This document shows, piece by piece, positions 7,539-16,753 of a DNA stretch of 64,000 nt. The position numbers were made by a program, and so were the translations under genes. Below the pieces are notes generated by a model, which was not told the DNA's origin, searched no databases, and worked only from the letters and a program-made list of their open reading frames with translations. The stretch comes from Agreia sp. Leaf283. Lineage in GTDB: Bacteria > Actinomycetota > Actinomycetes > Actinomycetales > Microbacteriaceae. Location: positions 37,442-101,441 of the forward strand of contig NZ_LMNF01000003.1 in assembly GCF_001422485.1 (NCBI RefSeq). The letters run 5' to 3'. Every line of letters begins with the position of its first letter. Position 1 is the first letter of the stretch.

Positions 7539-9089
7539 TCAGTCCCAGTTCACCACCGGGTTGTCAGACGCCATGTCGACCGAGGGGGTTCCGAGGGCCG
7601 GGGCGAAGTAGATCGAGCAGCGCCCGGTCGCTCCATCCTTCGTGCAGTCGGCCTCGACCGACGGCGAGCCGATGTACTCGCCCTCGACCAGCGTGGGATT
7701 GTCGTAGCTCGGCGTCGCCTCGAGGGAGTCGAGCGTCGCGTTCGAGTCGGCGCTGAGGCTGCGGGTGATGGTGCCGTCGGCGAGCTGCGTGCCGTCGCTG
7801 ATGGTCGCAGGCAGATCGATGCCACAGCCGGCGGCCAACGTGGTCGACGCGATGCAGGCGTCGACCGCTGCCCTCACGAGACCGCGGAACTGCTGCAGGG
7901 CCTCTTCGGTGAGCGCGGGCTTGATCTGCGACGTGTCGGCCGATTCATACGGCTCCGTGATCGTCACCGTGGTGGGGCCGGAGAGCGTGAAGTTCTTCAG
8001 CGAGGTGGCCAGCTCGTACGTGCCGGGGAACACCTCCACCGATTCCGCGTCGACCTCTACACCGTTGATCGTGAGTCCCAGACCGTCGAAGGGCTCGGTG
8101 TAGATCGAGCCGGTGCCTCCGCTGATCTCCCACTTTCCGTCGTCGTCGTAGTCGGACGTGCTGAAGGTGGTGGTGATGGGCTCGCCGTTCAGCATGTACG
8201 TCGCCGTGACATCGGCCGAACCGCTTTCGCCCTTCGTCTCGGGAACGTCGATCTCGGTGATCGGTGCCAGCTCGGCCGACGCCGCGAGGGCCTCGTCGGT
8301 GAGCAGCGTCGAATCGTTCGGAGGCGAGCTGAGGTAACCGAGCGCGGTCTTGGCGTCGCCGTCGGCGATGGCCGTGAGATAGTCGGTCACGGCGTCTGAG
8401 GGCGATGACGCCTGTGCCTTGGGCTCTTCGCCACCCCCGCCGCCTCCGCCGCCGGCCATTCCGCCGATGCGCGAGATACCGAAGACGACGCCGACCACCA
8501 GAAGCACGACCACGAGAATCGCACCGCCGATGATTCCGATCAGGGCGCCCGTGCCGAGCTTGCGCTTGGGTCCCTTCGGCGCCGCGTAGCCTGCGGTGGG
8601 CTGAGCGCCGTACTGCGGTGCTCCGTTTTGCGGTGCTCCATACTGCGGCGCACCGTTCTGGGGAGCGCCGTTCTGAGGTGCTCCGTTCTGCGGTGCTCCG
8701 TACTGGGGCGCGCCGGGGGCCTGGGGCGGCGCCGAGGGCGGCACGTACTGCCCGCCCGCGTACGGCGGCTGCTGCGGTGCCTGAGGCGCGGACGGTGCCT
8801 GCGGGGGCGCGGCGGGAGCCTGCGGAGGCGCTGACGGTGCGTGCGGCGGCGCGGCGGGTGCCTGCGGAGGCGCTGACGGTGCCTGCGGCGGCGCGGCGGG
8901 AGCCTGCGGAGGTGTAACCGGCGCGGACGGCGCCTGCGGCACATCCGGCGCCTTCGGTGTCTCGGGAGCGGGCGGCACCTGCTGTGCGTCGGGCGCGTCA
9001 GGCGCCTCCGGCTGCGCCGGGGCGCCGGGGAATGCGGGGAGCGGGGGAGTGCCCTGTTTGTCTTCGGCCCTGTCGTCGTTGTCGCTCAT
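7539..9089 (-). CDS. Proline-rich single-pass membrane protein, function unknown
   Basis: The 516-residue product has a low-complexity cytoplasmic N-terminus (residues 1-165) made of repeats of the type PPQAPSA/PPQAPAA and then QNGAPQNGAPQYGAP, a basic stop KGPKRKLG, one membrane helix (about 175-200), an all-glycine run of eight, and an extracellular domain of about 300 residues containing a DUF4878-like start (SDAVTDYLTAIADGDAKTALGYL) and cysteines at the end. Proteins of this build are common in Microbacteriaceae as envelope proteins of unknown role. AAGGA sits before the ATG. The C-terminal end is VVNWD. Confidence 0.85.
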   Translation of the reverse strand: MSDNDDRAEDKQGTPPLPAFPGAPAQPEAPDAPDAQQVPPAPETPKAPDVPQAPSAPVTPPQAPAAPPQAPSAPPQAPAAPPHAPSAPPQAPAAPPQAPSAPQAPQQPPYAGGQYVPPSAPPQAPGAPQYGAPQNGAPQNGAPQNGAPQYGAPQNGAPQYGAQPTAGYAAPKGPKRKLGTGALIGIIGGAILVVVLLVVGVVFGISRIGGMAGGGGGGGGEEPKAQASSPSDAVTDYLTAIADGDAKTALGYLSSPPNDSTLLTDEALAASAELAPITEIDVPETKGESGSADVTATYMLNGEPITTTFSTSDYDDDGKWEISGGTGSIYTEPFDGLGLTINGVEVDAESVEVFPGTYELATSLKNFTLSGPTTVTITEPYESADTSQIKPALTEEALQQFRGLVRAAVDACIASTTLAAGCGIDLPATISDGTQLADGTITRSLSADSNATLDSLEATPSYDNPTLVEGEYIGSPSVEADCTKDGATGRCSIYFAPALGTPSVDMASDNPVVNWD

Positions 9090-9178
9090 GGGTTCCTTCG
9101 TCGTTACGGAATGGGCTGTGCGTTCGGGCACACGGGCGAGCGCCGCGACATCGATCGCTCGATATCGCGACAAGCTCG

Positions 9179-10192
9179 TCACCCCCCAGTCTGGTGCCAG
9201 ACGAAGTCGATTGCAGCCCTCAACGCGGCGAGCCCCTCTGGACGGTCGAGATCGAACTGGTATTCGTGCGGCAGCGGGGGAGTGAGATCGTCGGGCCAGA
9301 ACAGCCGCGTCACGTCGACGCCCAGCGACTCCAAGCGATCGGCGAACGGCTTCGCCTGGCCGTCGGTCAGGGGGTCGCCGTTGCCTCCGCTGATGAATGT
9401 CGGAGGAAACGCCGCGGTCGCCCGGTGCATCATCGACATCTGCCCGAGCAACGGCGACGTGGCGAAGCGACGGCCGCCCACGTAGGCGTGCAGGGCTGTT
9501 CGGTTGCCCCATCCGACGATGCCCGTCGCGGTCAGCAGGCCCTCCAGGTGGTAGATGCCGCAGTGCAGGATCACACCGCGCAGCTGGTGTGCCGCAAGAC
9601 CGGGCCGGATGCCGAGCTCGGCCGCATAGGCCGGGTCGGTGATGGCGGTGGCCAGCTGGCTCGAGAGCTGGGCGCCCGCCGAGTCGCCGGCGAGCACGAT
9701 GCGGTCGGGGTCGATGTGCAGCGCGTCGGCGTTCGCGACGAGATAGGCGTGGGCGTCGTTCAGCTGGTGCACGGCGGTGGGATAGCGGCTCGCGGGGCCT
9801 CGGGAGTAGTCCACGCTCACCACCGTGAAGCCCGCCGCGGCGAGCAGCTCGAAGTAGGGCGCCGCGTTCGCGCGGCCGCCCGAGATCCACGCGCCGCCGT
9901 GCGTCCAGACCACGGTCGGAAGGCCGGCCGACGCGCCCGACGGGTGGTAGACATCCAGAAGCGCGTGCTGGTCGTGCGGCCGATACCGGATGCCGGTGGC
10001 CCGGTCGACCCCGCCCGGTGCGTGGGCCTGCAGGGCCTTCAAGACGCGCGCCCCGTCTTTCTCGAAGACATATCGCACGAGTATCGCCGACGGCCACGGG
10101 CTCAGTTTCCACGCGGAGATCGCGGCCGCAGTGACGGCTCCGATGACGACCGCCGCCGTTCCGACGCGGGCGCGTGTGCGTCGATGGGTCAT
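9179..10192 (-). CDS. Membrane-anchored alpha/beta hydrolase (esterase/lipase-like)
   Basis: The 337-residue product has an N-terminal signal anchor (about 11-31) and then an alpha/beta hydrolase domain of the hormone-sensitive lipase/BD-FAE type. The oxyanion motif WTHGGAW lies near residue 95, the nucleophile elbow AGDSAG near 170, an acidic residue in NGDPLTD near 270, and a histidine in PLPHEYQFD near 306. Substrate is unknown; esters or peptides are likely. Its start overlaps the stop of the upstream hydrolase by four bases (ATGA), so both are translated together. Confidence 0.88.
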   Translation of the reverse strand: MTHRRTRARVGTAAVVIGAVTAAAISAWKLSPWPSAILVRYVFEKDGARVLKALQAHAPGGVDRATGIRYRPHDQHALLDVYHPSGASAGLPTVVWTHGGAWISGGRANAAPYFELLAAAGFTVVSVDYSRGPASRYPTAVHQLNDAHAYLVANADALHIDPDRIVLAGDSAGAQLSSQLATAITDPAYAAELGIRPGLAAHQLRGVILHCGIYHLEGLLTATGIVGWGNRTALHAYVGGRRFATSPLLGQMSMMHRATAAFPPTFISGGNGDPLTDGQAKPFADRLESLGVDVTRLFWPDDLTPPLPHEYQFDLDRPEGLAALRAAIDFVWHQTGG

Positions 10193-10923
10193 TGCAGGGC
10201 TCCCGTGATCGTGTCGGTGATGATGTCGCGCATATCGGAGTCGTCGATCGAGGAGTCACCGTCGCCGGCTTGCAGCCCGTAGTCGCCGAAGGCCGCGTGG
10301 TTGGCTCCCTCGATCTCGACGAAGGTCGTGTCTGCGGGCAGCGCCTTCGCGTTGGCGTCGATCTTGGCGGGCGTGCTCAGCCCGTCGGCGCTTCCAGAAA
10401 GCGAGACGACGGTCAGCTCGGAGTCGGAGAGGTTGTTGGCGCAGTACGACCCGAAGAGAACGAGCCCCTTCACATCAGGAGAGTCGGCGTACATGCACGC
10501 CTTCACCCCGCCCAGGGAGTGCCCGCCCACGAACCAGTCGGAGACGTCGGGCGCGAGTGAAGTGAAGGCCGAGAGAGGCCGCGTCTCGAACAGCCCGAAA
10601 TTGAGGAACGGGCGCACGATCACGACCGTGTATCCGGCATCGACGAGGCCCGACAGTTTGTAGGCGTAGGCGACGGGTTCGATCTTGGCGCCCGCGATGA
10701 AGACGAGGCCCTCGCCGTTCGCGTCGGAGGCGGGAGCCATGACGACCGAGTCTCGCGAGTAGTCGAGGGAGATCGCCGGGTCATCTGCCACCTCGGCGAG
10801 AGGCTCGCGCTCGGCGGCGGATGTGACGTTGGCGTAGACGAGAAAACCGCTCGCACCCACGACGATCGCGGCGACGAGAACGGCGGCGGTGGCGCGCAGC
10901 GCGCCGCGACGGCGAGAAGTCAT
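10189..10923 (-). CDS. Alpha/beta hydrolase with N-terminal membrane anchor
   Basis: The 244-residue product has a signal anchor at about residues 10-30 and an alpha/beta hydrolase fold: the nucleophile elbow FVGGHSLGGVKA, the acid SGSADGLSTP and the histidine EGANHAAFGDYG. This is the Abhydrolase_5/DUF3530-like arrangement of small hydrolases. AGGGAGA lies before the ATG. It overlaps the downstream hydrolase gene by ATGA and is divergent from arfB; the pair probably acts on the outer face of the membrane on unknown substrates. Confidence 0.85.
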   Translation of the reverse strand: MTSRRRGALRATAAVLVAAIVVGASGFLVYANVTSAAEREPLAEVADDPAISLDYSRDSVVMAPASDANGEGLVFIAGAKIEPVAYAYKLSGLVDAGYTVVIVRPFLNFGLFETRPLSAFTSLAPDVSDWFVGGHSLGGVKACMYADSPDVKGLVLFGSYCANNLSDSELTVVSLSGSADGLSTPAKIDANAKALPADTTFVEIEGANHAAFGDYGLQAGDGDSSIDDSDMRDIITDTITGALQ

Positions 10924-10959
10924 GGGGCCAATTCTCCCTGATCGTGCAACGCTGGGTAT

Positions 10960-11382
10960 ATGGATCTCGAGGTGGTGGATGGGCTCACCATCCCGGCGGC
11001 GGAGCTCGACTGGCGATTCTCGCGCTCGTCGGGCCCGGGCGGCCAGCACGTCAACACGTCCGACAGCAGGGTGCAGCTGTCGTGGAGCATCGCCGACTCC
11101 GCCGTGCTCAGCGAGTCGCAGCGCGAGCAACTGCTGAGCAGGCTCGGTCGACGTCTCACGGCTGGTCGCATCACCGTCACGGTCTCCGCCCAGCGCTCAC
11201 AGCTGCGCAATCGCGAGACCGCCCTCGAGCATCTCGGCGAGCTCGTGCGCGACGCGCTGGCGCCTCCCGCGCCGCTCCGGCGCGCGACGAGGCCGACCCG
11301 AGGCTCGGCGAGGCGGCATCTCGCCGGCAAGAAACGCCGGTCGGAGACCAAGCAGCAGCGTCAACGGCCGTCGGCCGAATAG
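10960..11382 (+). CDS. arfB: Alternative ribosome-rescue factor ArfB (peptidyl-tRNA hydrolase)
   Basis: The 140-residue product has the GGQ hydrolysis motif in RSSGPGGQHVNTSDSRVQL (GGQ at residues 27-29) typical of class-I release factor domain 3, and a basic disordered tail (RRHLAGKKRRSETKQQ) that enters the empty mRNA channel of a stalled ribosome. It lacks the codon-recognition domains of RF1/RF2, which fits ArfB/YaeJ. It releases peptides from ribosomes stalled without a stop codon. There is no clear Shine-Dalgarno before the ATG. Confidence 0.94.
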   Translation: MDLEVVDGLTIPAAELDWRFSRSSGPGGQHVNTSDSRVQLSWSIADSAVLSESQREQLLSRLGRRLTAGRITVTVSAQRSQLRNRETALEHLGELVRDALAPPAPLRRATRPTRGSARRHLAGKKRRSETKQQRQRPSAE

Positions 11383-11404
11383 ACGAGCCGGGCCTCGTCC
11401 GCGC

Positions 11405-13198
11405 TCAGTTCTCTTCCGTCGTCGGCGGCGAGTGGCGGTCGATAGCGTCGGCCGCGCGCACCAGCGCGAGGTGCGACAGAGCCTGGGGCGTGTTGCCCAT
11501 CTGGCGTCCCGCGGCCGGGTCGTACTCCTCCGAGAGCAGCCCCACGTCGTTGGTGAACGAGACCAGCCTGTCCATGAGCGTGACCGCGTCGGCGAGCCGC
11601 CCCGAGCCGGCCCACTGCTCCGCAAGCCAGAACGAGCAGGCGAGAAACGGATGCTCGCCGGCCGGCAGCCCGTCGACGTCGCTCTCGGTGCGATACCGCA
11701 TTACGAGCCCGTCGTTCAGGAGGTCGCTCTCGATGGCCTTCACCGTGCCGAGCATGCGCGCATCCGTCGGGGTGCAGAAGCCGGTTTGCGGAAGCAGGAG
11801 CAGCGACGCGTCGACCTCGGTACTGCCGTAGTACTGGGTGTAGGTGCCGCGCTCGGCGTCCCAGCCGTTCTGCTCGATCTCGTCGCGCACCTCGTCGCGC
11901 AGCTTCTCCCAGCGCTCGGCCGGCCCGTCGAGCCCGAACTCGCGCACGCCCCGCACGGCCCTGTCGAGGGCGACCCAGATCATGACGCGCGAGTGCGTGA
12001 AGTGCTGCAGCGCACCGCGGATCTCCCAGATGCCGTTGTCGGGCCTTGTCCAGTTCTCTTCGACGAAACTCATCAGGGCCCTCTGCAGCGGCCAGCTGAA
12101 CTCCGTCTCCTCGGCGCCCGCGAGCCGTGCCTCGTGCAGGGCCATCATGACCTCGCCGATCACGTCGGCTTGGTACTGCAGCGCCGCCCCGTTGCCGATG
12201 CGCACGGGCGAGGCGCCCTGGTAGCCCGGCAGGCTCGTGATCTCGCGCTCGGGCAGTTCGCGTTCGCCCGCCAGACCGTACATGATCTGGATGTCTGCGG
12301 GATCGCCCGCGATGGCGCGCAGCAGCCAGTCGCGCCAGTTCACTGCCTCCTCGTCGAAGCCGTGCGAGAGCAGGACCTGCAGCGTGAGCGACGCATCGCG
12401 CAGCCACACGTAGCGGTAGTCCCAGTTGCGAACCCCGCCCTGCGATTCGGGGAGCGACGTCGTGGCCGCCGCCACGATGCCGCCCGTGTCCTCGTGGCTG
12501 AGCGCGCGCAGTACGAGAAGAGACCGGATGACCTCCGGCCCGTACGGCCCGTCGTGGGTGAGCGACTTCGACCACTCCGCCCACCACGACTTCGTGGCGA
12601 CGAGGCGTTCGTCGAAATCGAGCTGCTGCGGGGGCTCCCGGTGCGACGGGAACCAGGTGAGCGAGATGTCGACGTGGCTGCCCTCGCGCACCTGGAACAC
12701 CCCGCGGTGCCGGGTGTCGGCGGCCGTGAGCCGCGGGCCGCGCCGCACCAGCGCATCCGGCCCGGCGATGGCCACGAGCATCGGATGGCCGTTCTCGCGA
12801 GACTGGCGCACCCAGGGAACGGCCGTCGCGTACCCGAAGCGGATCACCAGCTCCTCGACCATCTCGACGTGACCCGAGACGCCGCGCACCCGACGCAGAA
12901 CGTCGGCCCGTCGGTCGCCGTGCGGCATGAGGTCGGTGACCTCGACCACGCCCGTCGGGGTGGTCCAGGTGGTGACAAGCACGAACGTGCTGCCGTCGTA
13001 GACGCGGGTGCAGGTGGCGTCGGGCGACGACGGGGCCAGGAGCCAGCGGCCGTGCTCCTCGGTGCCGAGAAGAGCGCCGAACGTCGACGGCGAGTCGTAG
13101 CGGGGGAGGCAGAGCCAGTCGATGCTGCCGTCCCGCCCCACGAGGGCCGCCGTGTGGCAGTCGCTGATCAGGGCGTAATCCTCGATGGCCAGGCTCAT
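11405..13198 (-). CDS. Glycoside hydrolase family 15 (glucoamylase/trehalase-like)
   Basis: The 597-residue cytosolic enzyme begins SLAIEDYALISDCHTAALVGRDG-like, the typical GH15 actinobacterial start, and holds GGVRNWDYRYVWLRDASLT near residue 263, the sugar-binding signature of the (alpha/alpha)6 barrel. Mycobacterial homologues of this type hydrolyse trehalose; others are glucan 1,4-alpha-glucosidases. With otsA/otsB in the same window a role in trehalose turnover is plausible but not shown. It is divergent from a glucose-6-phosphate dehydrogenase gene, which would use its glucose product after phosphorylation. No signal peptide is present. Confidence 0.9.
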   Translation of the reverse strand: MSLAIEDYALISDCHTAALVGRDGSIDWLCLPRYDSPSTFGALLGTEEHGRWLLAPSSPDATCTRVYDGSTFVLVTTWTTPTGVVEVTDLMPHGDRRADVLRRVRGVSGHVEMVEELVIRFGYATAVPWVRQSRENGHPMLVAIAGPDALVRRGPRLTAADTRHRGVFQVREGSHVDISLTWFPSHREPPQQLDFDERLVATKSWWAEWSKSLTHDGPYGPEVIRSLLVLRALSHEDTGGIVAAATTSLPESQGGVRNWDYRYVWLRDASLTLQVLLSHGFDEEAVNWRDWLLRAIAGDPADIQIMYGLAGERELPEREITSLPGYQGASPVRIGNGAALQYQADVIGEVMMALHEARLAGAEETEFSWPLQRALMSFVEENWTRPDNGIWEIRGALQHFTHSRVMIWVALDRAVRGVREFGLDGPAERWEKLRDEVRDEIEQNGWDAERGTYTQYYGSTEVDASLLLLPQTGFCTPTDARMLGTVKAIESDLLNDGLVMRYRTESDVDGLPAGEHPFLACSFWLAEQWAGSGRLADAVTLMDRLVSFTNDVGLLSEEYDPAAGRQMGNTPQALSHLALVRAADAIDRHSPPTTEEN

Positions 13199-13241
13199 TA
13201 CCCCATCTTCACACCTGAAAGCCACGGTCGGCGCCCGGTAC

Positions 13242-13247
13242 TAGCCT
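13242..13247 (+). promoter_or_regulatory. Candidate -10 element of a leaderless promoter (zwf)
   Basis: TAGCCT ends seven bases before the ATG and no Shine-Dalgarno is present, so the transcript probably starts at the ATG. Confidence 0.4.
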
Positions 13248-13254
13248 GACTACC

Positions 13255-14631
13255 ATGTCGAAGAAATTGTCATCGCTGATCATTCTCGGAGCCTCAGGCG
13301 ACCTCACCTCGCGCCTGCTCCTTCCCGGCCTCGGCCAGCTGCTCGACGAGCAGGGCGAGCGCCACCTGCAGCTGATCGGCGCGGGCAGCGCCGACTGGAG
13401 CGACGACGACTTCAGAAAGGTCGTCGACACGGCCTTCGACACGGTGAACTGCACCGGGCCGTCGGGCGATCACACGCGAACCACCGCCACCTATGTGAAG
13501 GCCGACGTCACCGATCCGGCCGTGCTGCAGAAGCTCATCGACTCGTGCGATGCCGCCCCCGCGATCTACTTCGCCCTGCCTCCCGCCGTGGCCGTGGCCG
13601 CCTGCACCGCTCTCGAGCACGTCACCCGGCCGGCCGGGCTCACGCTCGCCCTCGAGAAGCCGTTCGGCACCGACGTGGCGAGCGCGGAGGCGCTGAACGC
13701 GCAGCTGGCCAAGCTCGTTCCCGAGAACCAGATCCACCGCGTCGACCACTTCCTCGGCCGCTCCACCGTCTTCAACCTGCTCGGCCTGCGCTTCGCGAAC
13801 CGCATCTTCGAGCCCGTCTGGAACGCCGAGCACATCGAGAAGGTCGACATCGTCTACGACGAGCAGCTCGGGCTCGAGGGCCGGGCCGGCTACTACGACA
13901 CCGCGGGCGCTCTCATCGACATGATCCAGAGCCACCTGCTGCAGGTCATGGCGGTGGTCGCGATGGAGCCGCCGTCGACACTCGGCGCCGACGACCTGCG
14001 CGACGCGAAAGAGATCGTGCTGCGCGCCACGAGCCTGAAAGACGGCGATCCGGCCGCCTCGAGCCGACGCGCCCGCTACACCGCGGGCGACGTCGACGGC
14101 CGCGAGATGCCCGCCTACTCCAAGGAGCCCGGCGTCGTCGCCTCGCGCAAGACCGAGACGCTCGCCGAGGTCACCGTGCAGATCGACACGTGGCGCTGGG
14201 CCGGCGTGCCGTTCACCCTCCGCAGCGGCAAGGCGCTCTCCGAGCGTCGTCGCGAGATCGCGATCACGTTCAAGAAGGCGAACAGGGTGCCCACCGGGCT
14301 CACGGGAACCGAGCATCCGAACGTTCTGCGCATCTACCTCGCCCCCGACAAGATGTCGTTCGAGCTCAACGTGAACGGTCCGGGCGACCCCTACGAGCTC
14401 GAGAAGACACAGCTCGACGCCCTCTTCGGCGACGGCCAGCTGCTGGCCTACCGAGAGGTGCTCGCGGGCATTCTCGACGGAGACCCCTCGCTGTCGGTCA
14501 GGGGCGACTCTGCCGTGGAGGGATGGCGCATCGTGGCCCCGGTGCTCGAGGCGTGGCGGGCCGACGAGGTGCCGCTCGACACATACAAGGCGGGCTCCGA
14601 CGGCCCGTCGAAATGGGCCCGCATCGGCTGA
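13255..14631 (+). CDS. zwf: Glucose-6-phosphate dehydrogenase, divergent form
   Basis: The 458-residue enzyme oxidises glucose 6-phosphate to 6-phosphogluconolactone. The NAD(P) motif ILGASGDLTSR lies near residue 11, then EKPFG, RVDHFLGRS, YYDTAGALIDMIQSHLLQ with the catalytic histidine, and LRSGKALSERR. The usual substrate-site lysine of DHYLGKE is arginine here, and the protein is about 40 residues shorter than typical Zwf. It lies outside the usual tkt-tal-zwf-opcA-pgl cluster, so it is probably a second paralogue. It is divergent from the GH15 gene. Confidence 0.88.
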   Translation: MSKKLSSLIILGASGDLTSRLLLPGLGQLLDEQGERHLQLIGAGSADWSDDDFRKVVDTAFDTVNCTGPSGDHTRTTATYVKADVTDPAVLQKLIDSCDAAPAIYFALPPAVAVAACTALEHVTRPAGLTLALEKPFGTDVASAEALNAQLAKLVPENQIHRVDHFLGRSTVFNLLGLRFANRIFEPVWNAEHIEKVDIVYDEQLGLEGRAGYYDTAGALIDMIQSHLLQVMAVVAMEPPSTLGADDLRDAKEIVLRATSLKDGDPAASSRRARYTAGDVDGREMPAYSKEPGVVASRKTETLAEVTVQIDTWRWAGVPFTLRSGKALSERRREIAITFKKANRVPTGLTGTEHPNVLRIYLAPDKMSFELNVNGPGDPYELEKTQLDALFGDGQLLAYREVLAGILDGDPSLSVRGDSAVEGWRIVAPVLEAWRADEVPLDTYKAGSDGPSKWARIG

Positions 14632-14665
14632 CCCCGGATGGGCCCTGCGCTGGATGGACACGCAG

Positions 14666-14688
14666 CCCTTCGACAGGCTCAGGGAACG
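14666..14688. repeat. Single copy of the palindromic repeat
   Basis: One reverse-complement copy (TTCGACAGGCTCAGGGAACG core) lies between the convergent zwf-like and PaaK-like genes. Confidence 0.85.
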
Positions 14689-14717
14689 GACCTGGGGGAT
14701 CGAAACCACTCCTGCTG

Positions 14718-16085
14718 TCAGGCGCGCGAGACGTAGCGGCGGGGTTTGCCCTCCCCGAGCTCAGAGAGCGAACCCCGCCGCTGCACCTCGACCGGGCGTC
14801 CCAGCAGCGCCTCGAGGGCGGCCGTGACCCGCGCCGAGTCGCCCCGCACGATCGTCGCCTCGACCCGGCCCGTCGCATCCTGCACCACCGACCAGCCGTG
14901 GGCGCCGGCCGCCTGCAGGTGCTGGGTCAGGTCGACGCACGGCACGCGGCTGCCATCGGAGGCGAGGAACGTGGTCGCCTCGCGGCCCTCGAGGTCGGCG
15001 ATCGCGAGCCGACCGTCGACGTCGACCAGGCGCCCGAAGTCGCCGGTGCGGTAGCGCACGAGCGGCAGCAGCGGATTCTCGCCGGCGGTCACCACGATCT
15101 CTCCGTTCGCGCCGGCCGGGGCCGGCCGGCCCAGCTCGTCGACCACCTCGACGCGAACGCGCCGGTCGAGCACCACGAACGGGCCGTCGTCGGCTCGGGA
15201 TGCGATGGGCCGGGTCTCGTGGAGTCCGTAGATGTCGATCACGGGGCAGCCGTAGGCGCGCTCGAGGTCGTGGCGCAGCGCGCTCGACAGGGCCATCGCG
15301 CCGGAGAAGATCACGAGGGGGCGGAGCGCCGCGACGAGCTCGGGGTCGAGCAGCTCGGCGAGGCTCGTGGGGCTGCCGCTGAACGCTTGCGGGTTCTGGG
15401 CGACGAGGAAGCGCGTGCGCGTGTCGGGGCTGCGCCAGCCGCGCTCGTCAAGGTTGAGACGCGCCATCGTGGCCTGGTCGAAGGAGCTGATCACCGAGGC
15501 GTAGGTGAACGCCTGTCGCTGCTTCACGACGTGGGCGAGTGCGAGGCGGCTGTGATCCGGCGCCCATTCGACGCCCTGCTCCGCCGCGAGCGAGACCATG
15601 AGGTGGAAGGTGCGTGCCGTGTCCTCGATGTCGTCGGGAATCAGCAGCGCCCGGCCCGTGCTGCCCGAGCTCGAGCCGTGCACGGCCCGTGCGAGATCGG
15701 CGTCGAGGGGCACGAACGCCGACACGTCGTCGACGAGGTCGTCGCGGACGATCAGAGGAAAGTCCTGCAGCGAGAGAAGCTCGGCCGCACGTCTTCTGTA
15801 GGCGGGAAGGCGTCGCGCGGTGTCGAGGTGCTCGTCGATCCAGCCGGTCGTCGGCAGCGGCTGGCGAACGCGCCGCACGGCCTCGGACGAGAGCCGGTCG
15901 CCTGTGGCGTGAACCCAGGCCGGGGCATCCGGATGCGACCGCAGCGTCTCGAGCCGTCGCGCGCCCTCGGCGCTGAGCGTCGGCCAGCGCTCGGCATCGA
16001 CGAGGGCCGTCTGGCCGCCGGGGGCGTACTCGGCGATGGCCAGCGGATCGTCGGGGTCGGGCGCATTCATGCCGTTCACGCTCAT
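14718..16085 (-). CDS. PaaK-like adenylate-forming enzyme (AMP-binding ligase)
   Basis: The 455-residue protein has the AMP-binding P-loop HGSSSGSTGRALLIP at residues 136-150, a YGLHETRPIA motif (A5 region) near 265, and VRYRTGDFGRLVDVDGRLAI (A7/A8 region) near 335, as in phenylacetate-CoA ligases and their relatives. Such enzymes activate a carboxylate as an acyl-AMP. A C-terminal AMP-binding subdomain follows (RVEATIVRGDSARVTAALEAL). The substrate cannot be told. It is the last gene of the MoxR/vWA operon, with ATGA overlap to the gene before, an unusual partnership. Confidence 0.85.
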   Translation of the reverse strand: MSVNGMNAPDPDDPLAIAEYAPGGQTALVDAERWPTLSAEGARRLETLRSHPDAPAWVHATGDRLSSEAVRRVRQPLPTTGWIDEHLDTARRLPAYRRRAAELLSLQDFPLIVRDDLVDDVSAFVPLDADLARAVHGSSSGSTGRALLIPDDIEDTARTFHLMVSLAAEQGVEWAPDHSRLALAHVVKQRQAFTYASVISSFDQATMARLNLDERGWRSPDTRTRFLVAQNPQAFSGSPTSLAELLDPELVAALRPLVIFSGAMALSSALRHDLERAYGCPVIDIYGLHETRPIASRADDGPFVVLDRRVRVEVVDELGRPAPAGANGEIVVTAGENPLLPLVRYRTGDFGRLVDVDGRLAIADLEGREATTFLASDGSRVPCVDLTQHLQAAGAHGWSVVQDATGRVEATIVRGDSARVTAALEALLGRPVEVQRRGSLSELGEGKPRRYVSRA

Positions 16086-16753
16086 TCGTGGGTGTACCGG
16101 GCTGCCGCCTCGCGTGCCCGGGCGTCGTTCAGCGCGCGGGTCACCTCGAGCCGATGAGCGTGCTCGGCGGCAGCGGCCGCCAGCGCTCCGTTGCGTTGCA
16201 GCGAGTCGCGCATGTCGAGCAGCGATCGAGCCGTCTCGCGATCCTCGCCGGCGGGCAGCGCACCCGACCAGAGCAGGAACGTGCGGGCGGCCTCGTCTCG
16301 GCGCTCGGCGTCGCTGATCCACTCGGAGGGATCGACCACTGCGGCCAGGCGCAGCGCGAGAGCCGCGAGGGTGCGCGACGCGTGGGCGGTCTCGAGCCGG
16401 GGAGTGAATGCGCCGAGCAGGTCTTCGCTCGCCCAGAGCCACAGGGCGATGGCCGCGCCCCGCCGAGCGGCCGACGACCTCGTCTGGGCGACGTCGGTGA
16501 GCAGCTGCACGATCTCGGTCGATGCGGGCGTGCGGCCCCTGTCGGCGCCGAGAACGTCGCCGGCGAGGCCCAGCAGGGAGACCCGGTCGTCGAGGAAGCT
16601 CTTCGGGATGCTCGACAGGCGACTGCTCACGACGTCGACCGACGGCCCGGGCACGGCCTGCTGCCAGGCGGCGTCGACGTCGTCGCCGCGGTCGAGCCAG
16701 CGCTGCAGCAGCTGCTCGGCCGAGTCGATCTCTGGTTCCGTGCGATCAGCCAC
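16082..16753 (-). CDS. Unknown alpha-helical protein of the MoxR-vWA operon
   Basis: The 223-residue product begins at GTG with GGAGG five bases upstream, inside the 3' end of the vWA gene; a longer ATG start would overlap that gene by 86 bases and is less likely. The sequence is acidic at the start (DRTEPEIDSAEQLLQRWLD), then alanine- and leucine-rich helices (ARRGAAIALWLWASEDLLG, TLAALALRLAAVV). No signal peptide, membrane helix or known motif is seen. Overlap with both neighbours points to a stoichiometric partner of the operon products. Confidence 0.78.
   Translation of the reverse strand: MADRTEPEIDSAEQLLQRWLDRGDDVDAAWQQAVPGPSVDVVSSRLSSIPKSFLDDRVSLLGLAGDVLGADRGRTPASTEIVQLLTDVAQTRSSAARRGAAIALWLWASEDLLGAFTPRLETAHASRTLAALALRLAAVVDPSEWISDAERRDEAARTFLLWSGALPAGEDRETARSLLDMRDSLQRNGALAAAAAEHAHRLEVTRALNDARAREAAARYTHE

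Noticed and set aside
13545..16157. Very long rightward open frame across zwf and the PaaK-like gene
   Set aside because: It is arginine-rich nonsense lying over two well-supported genes; an artefact of high GC.
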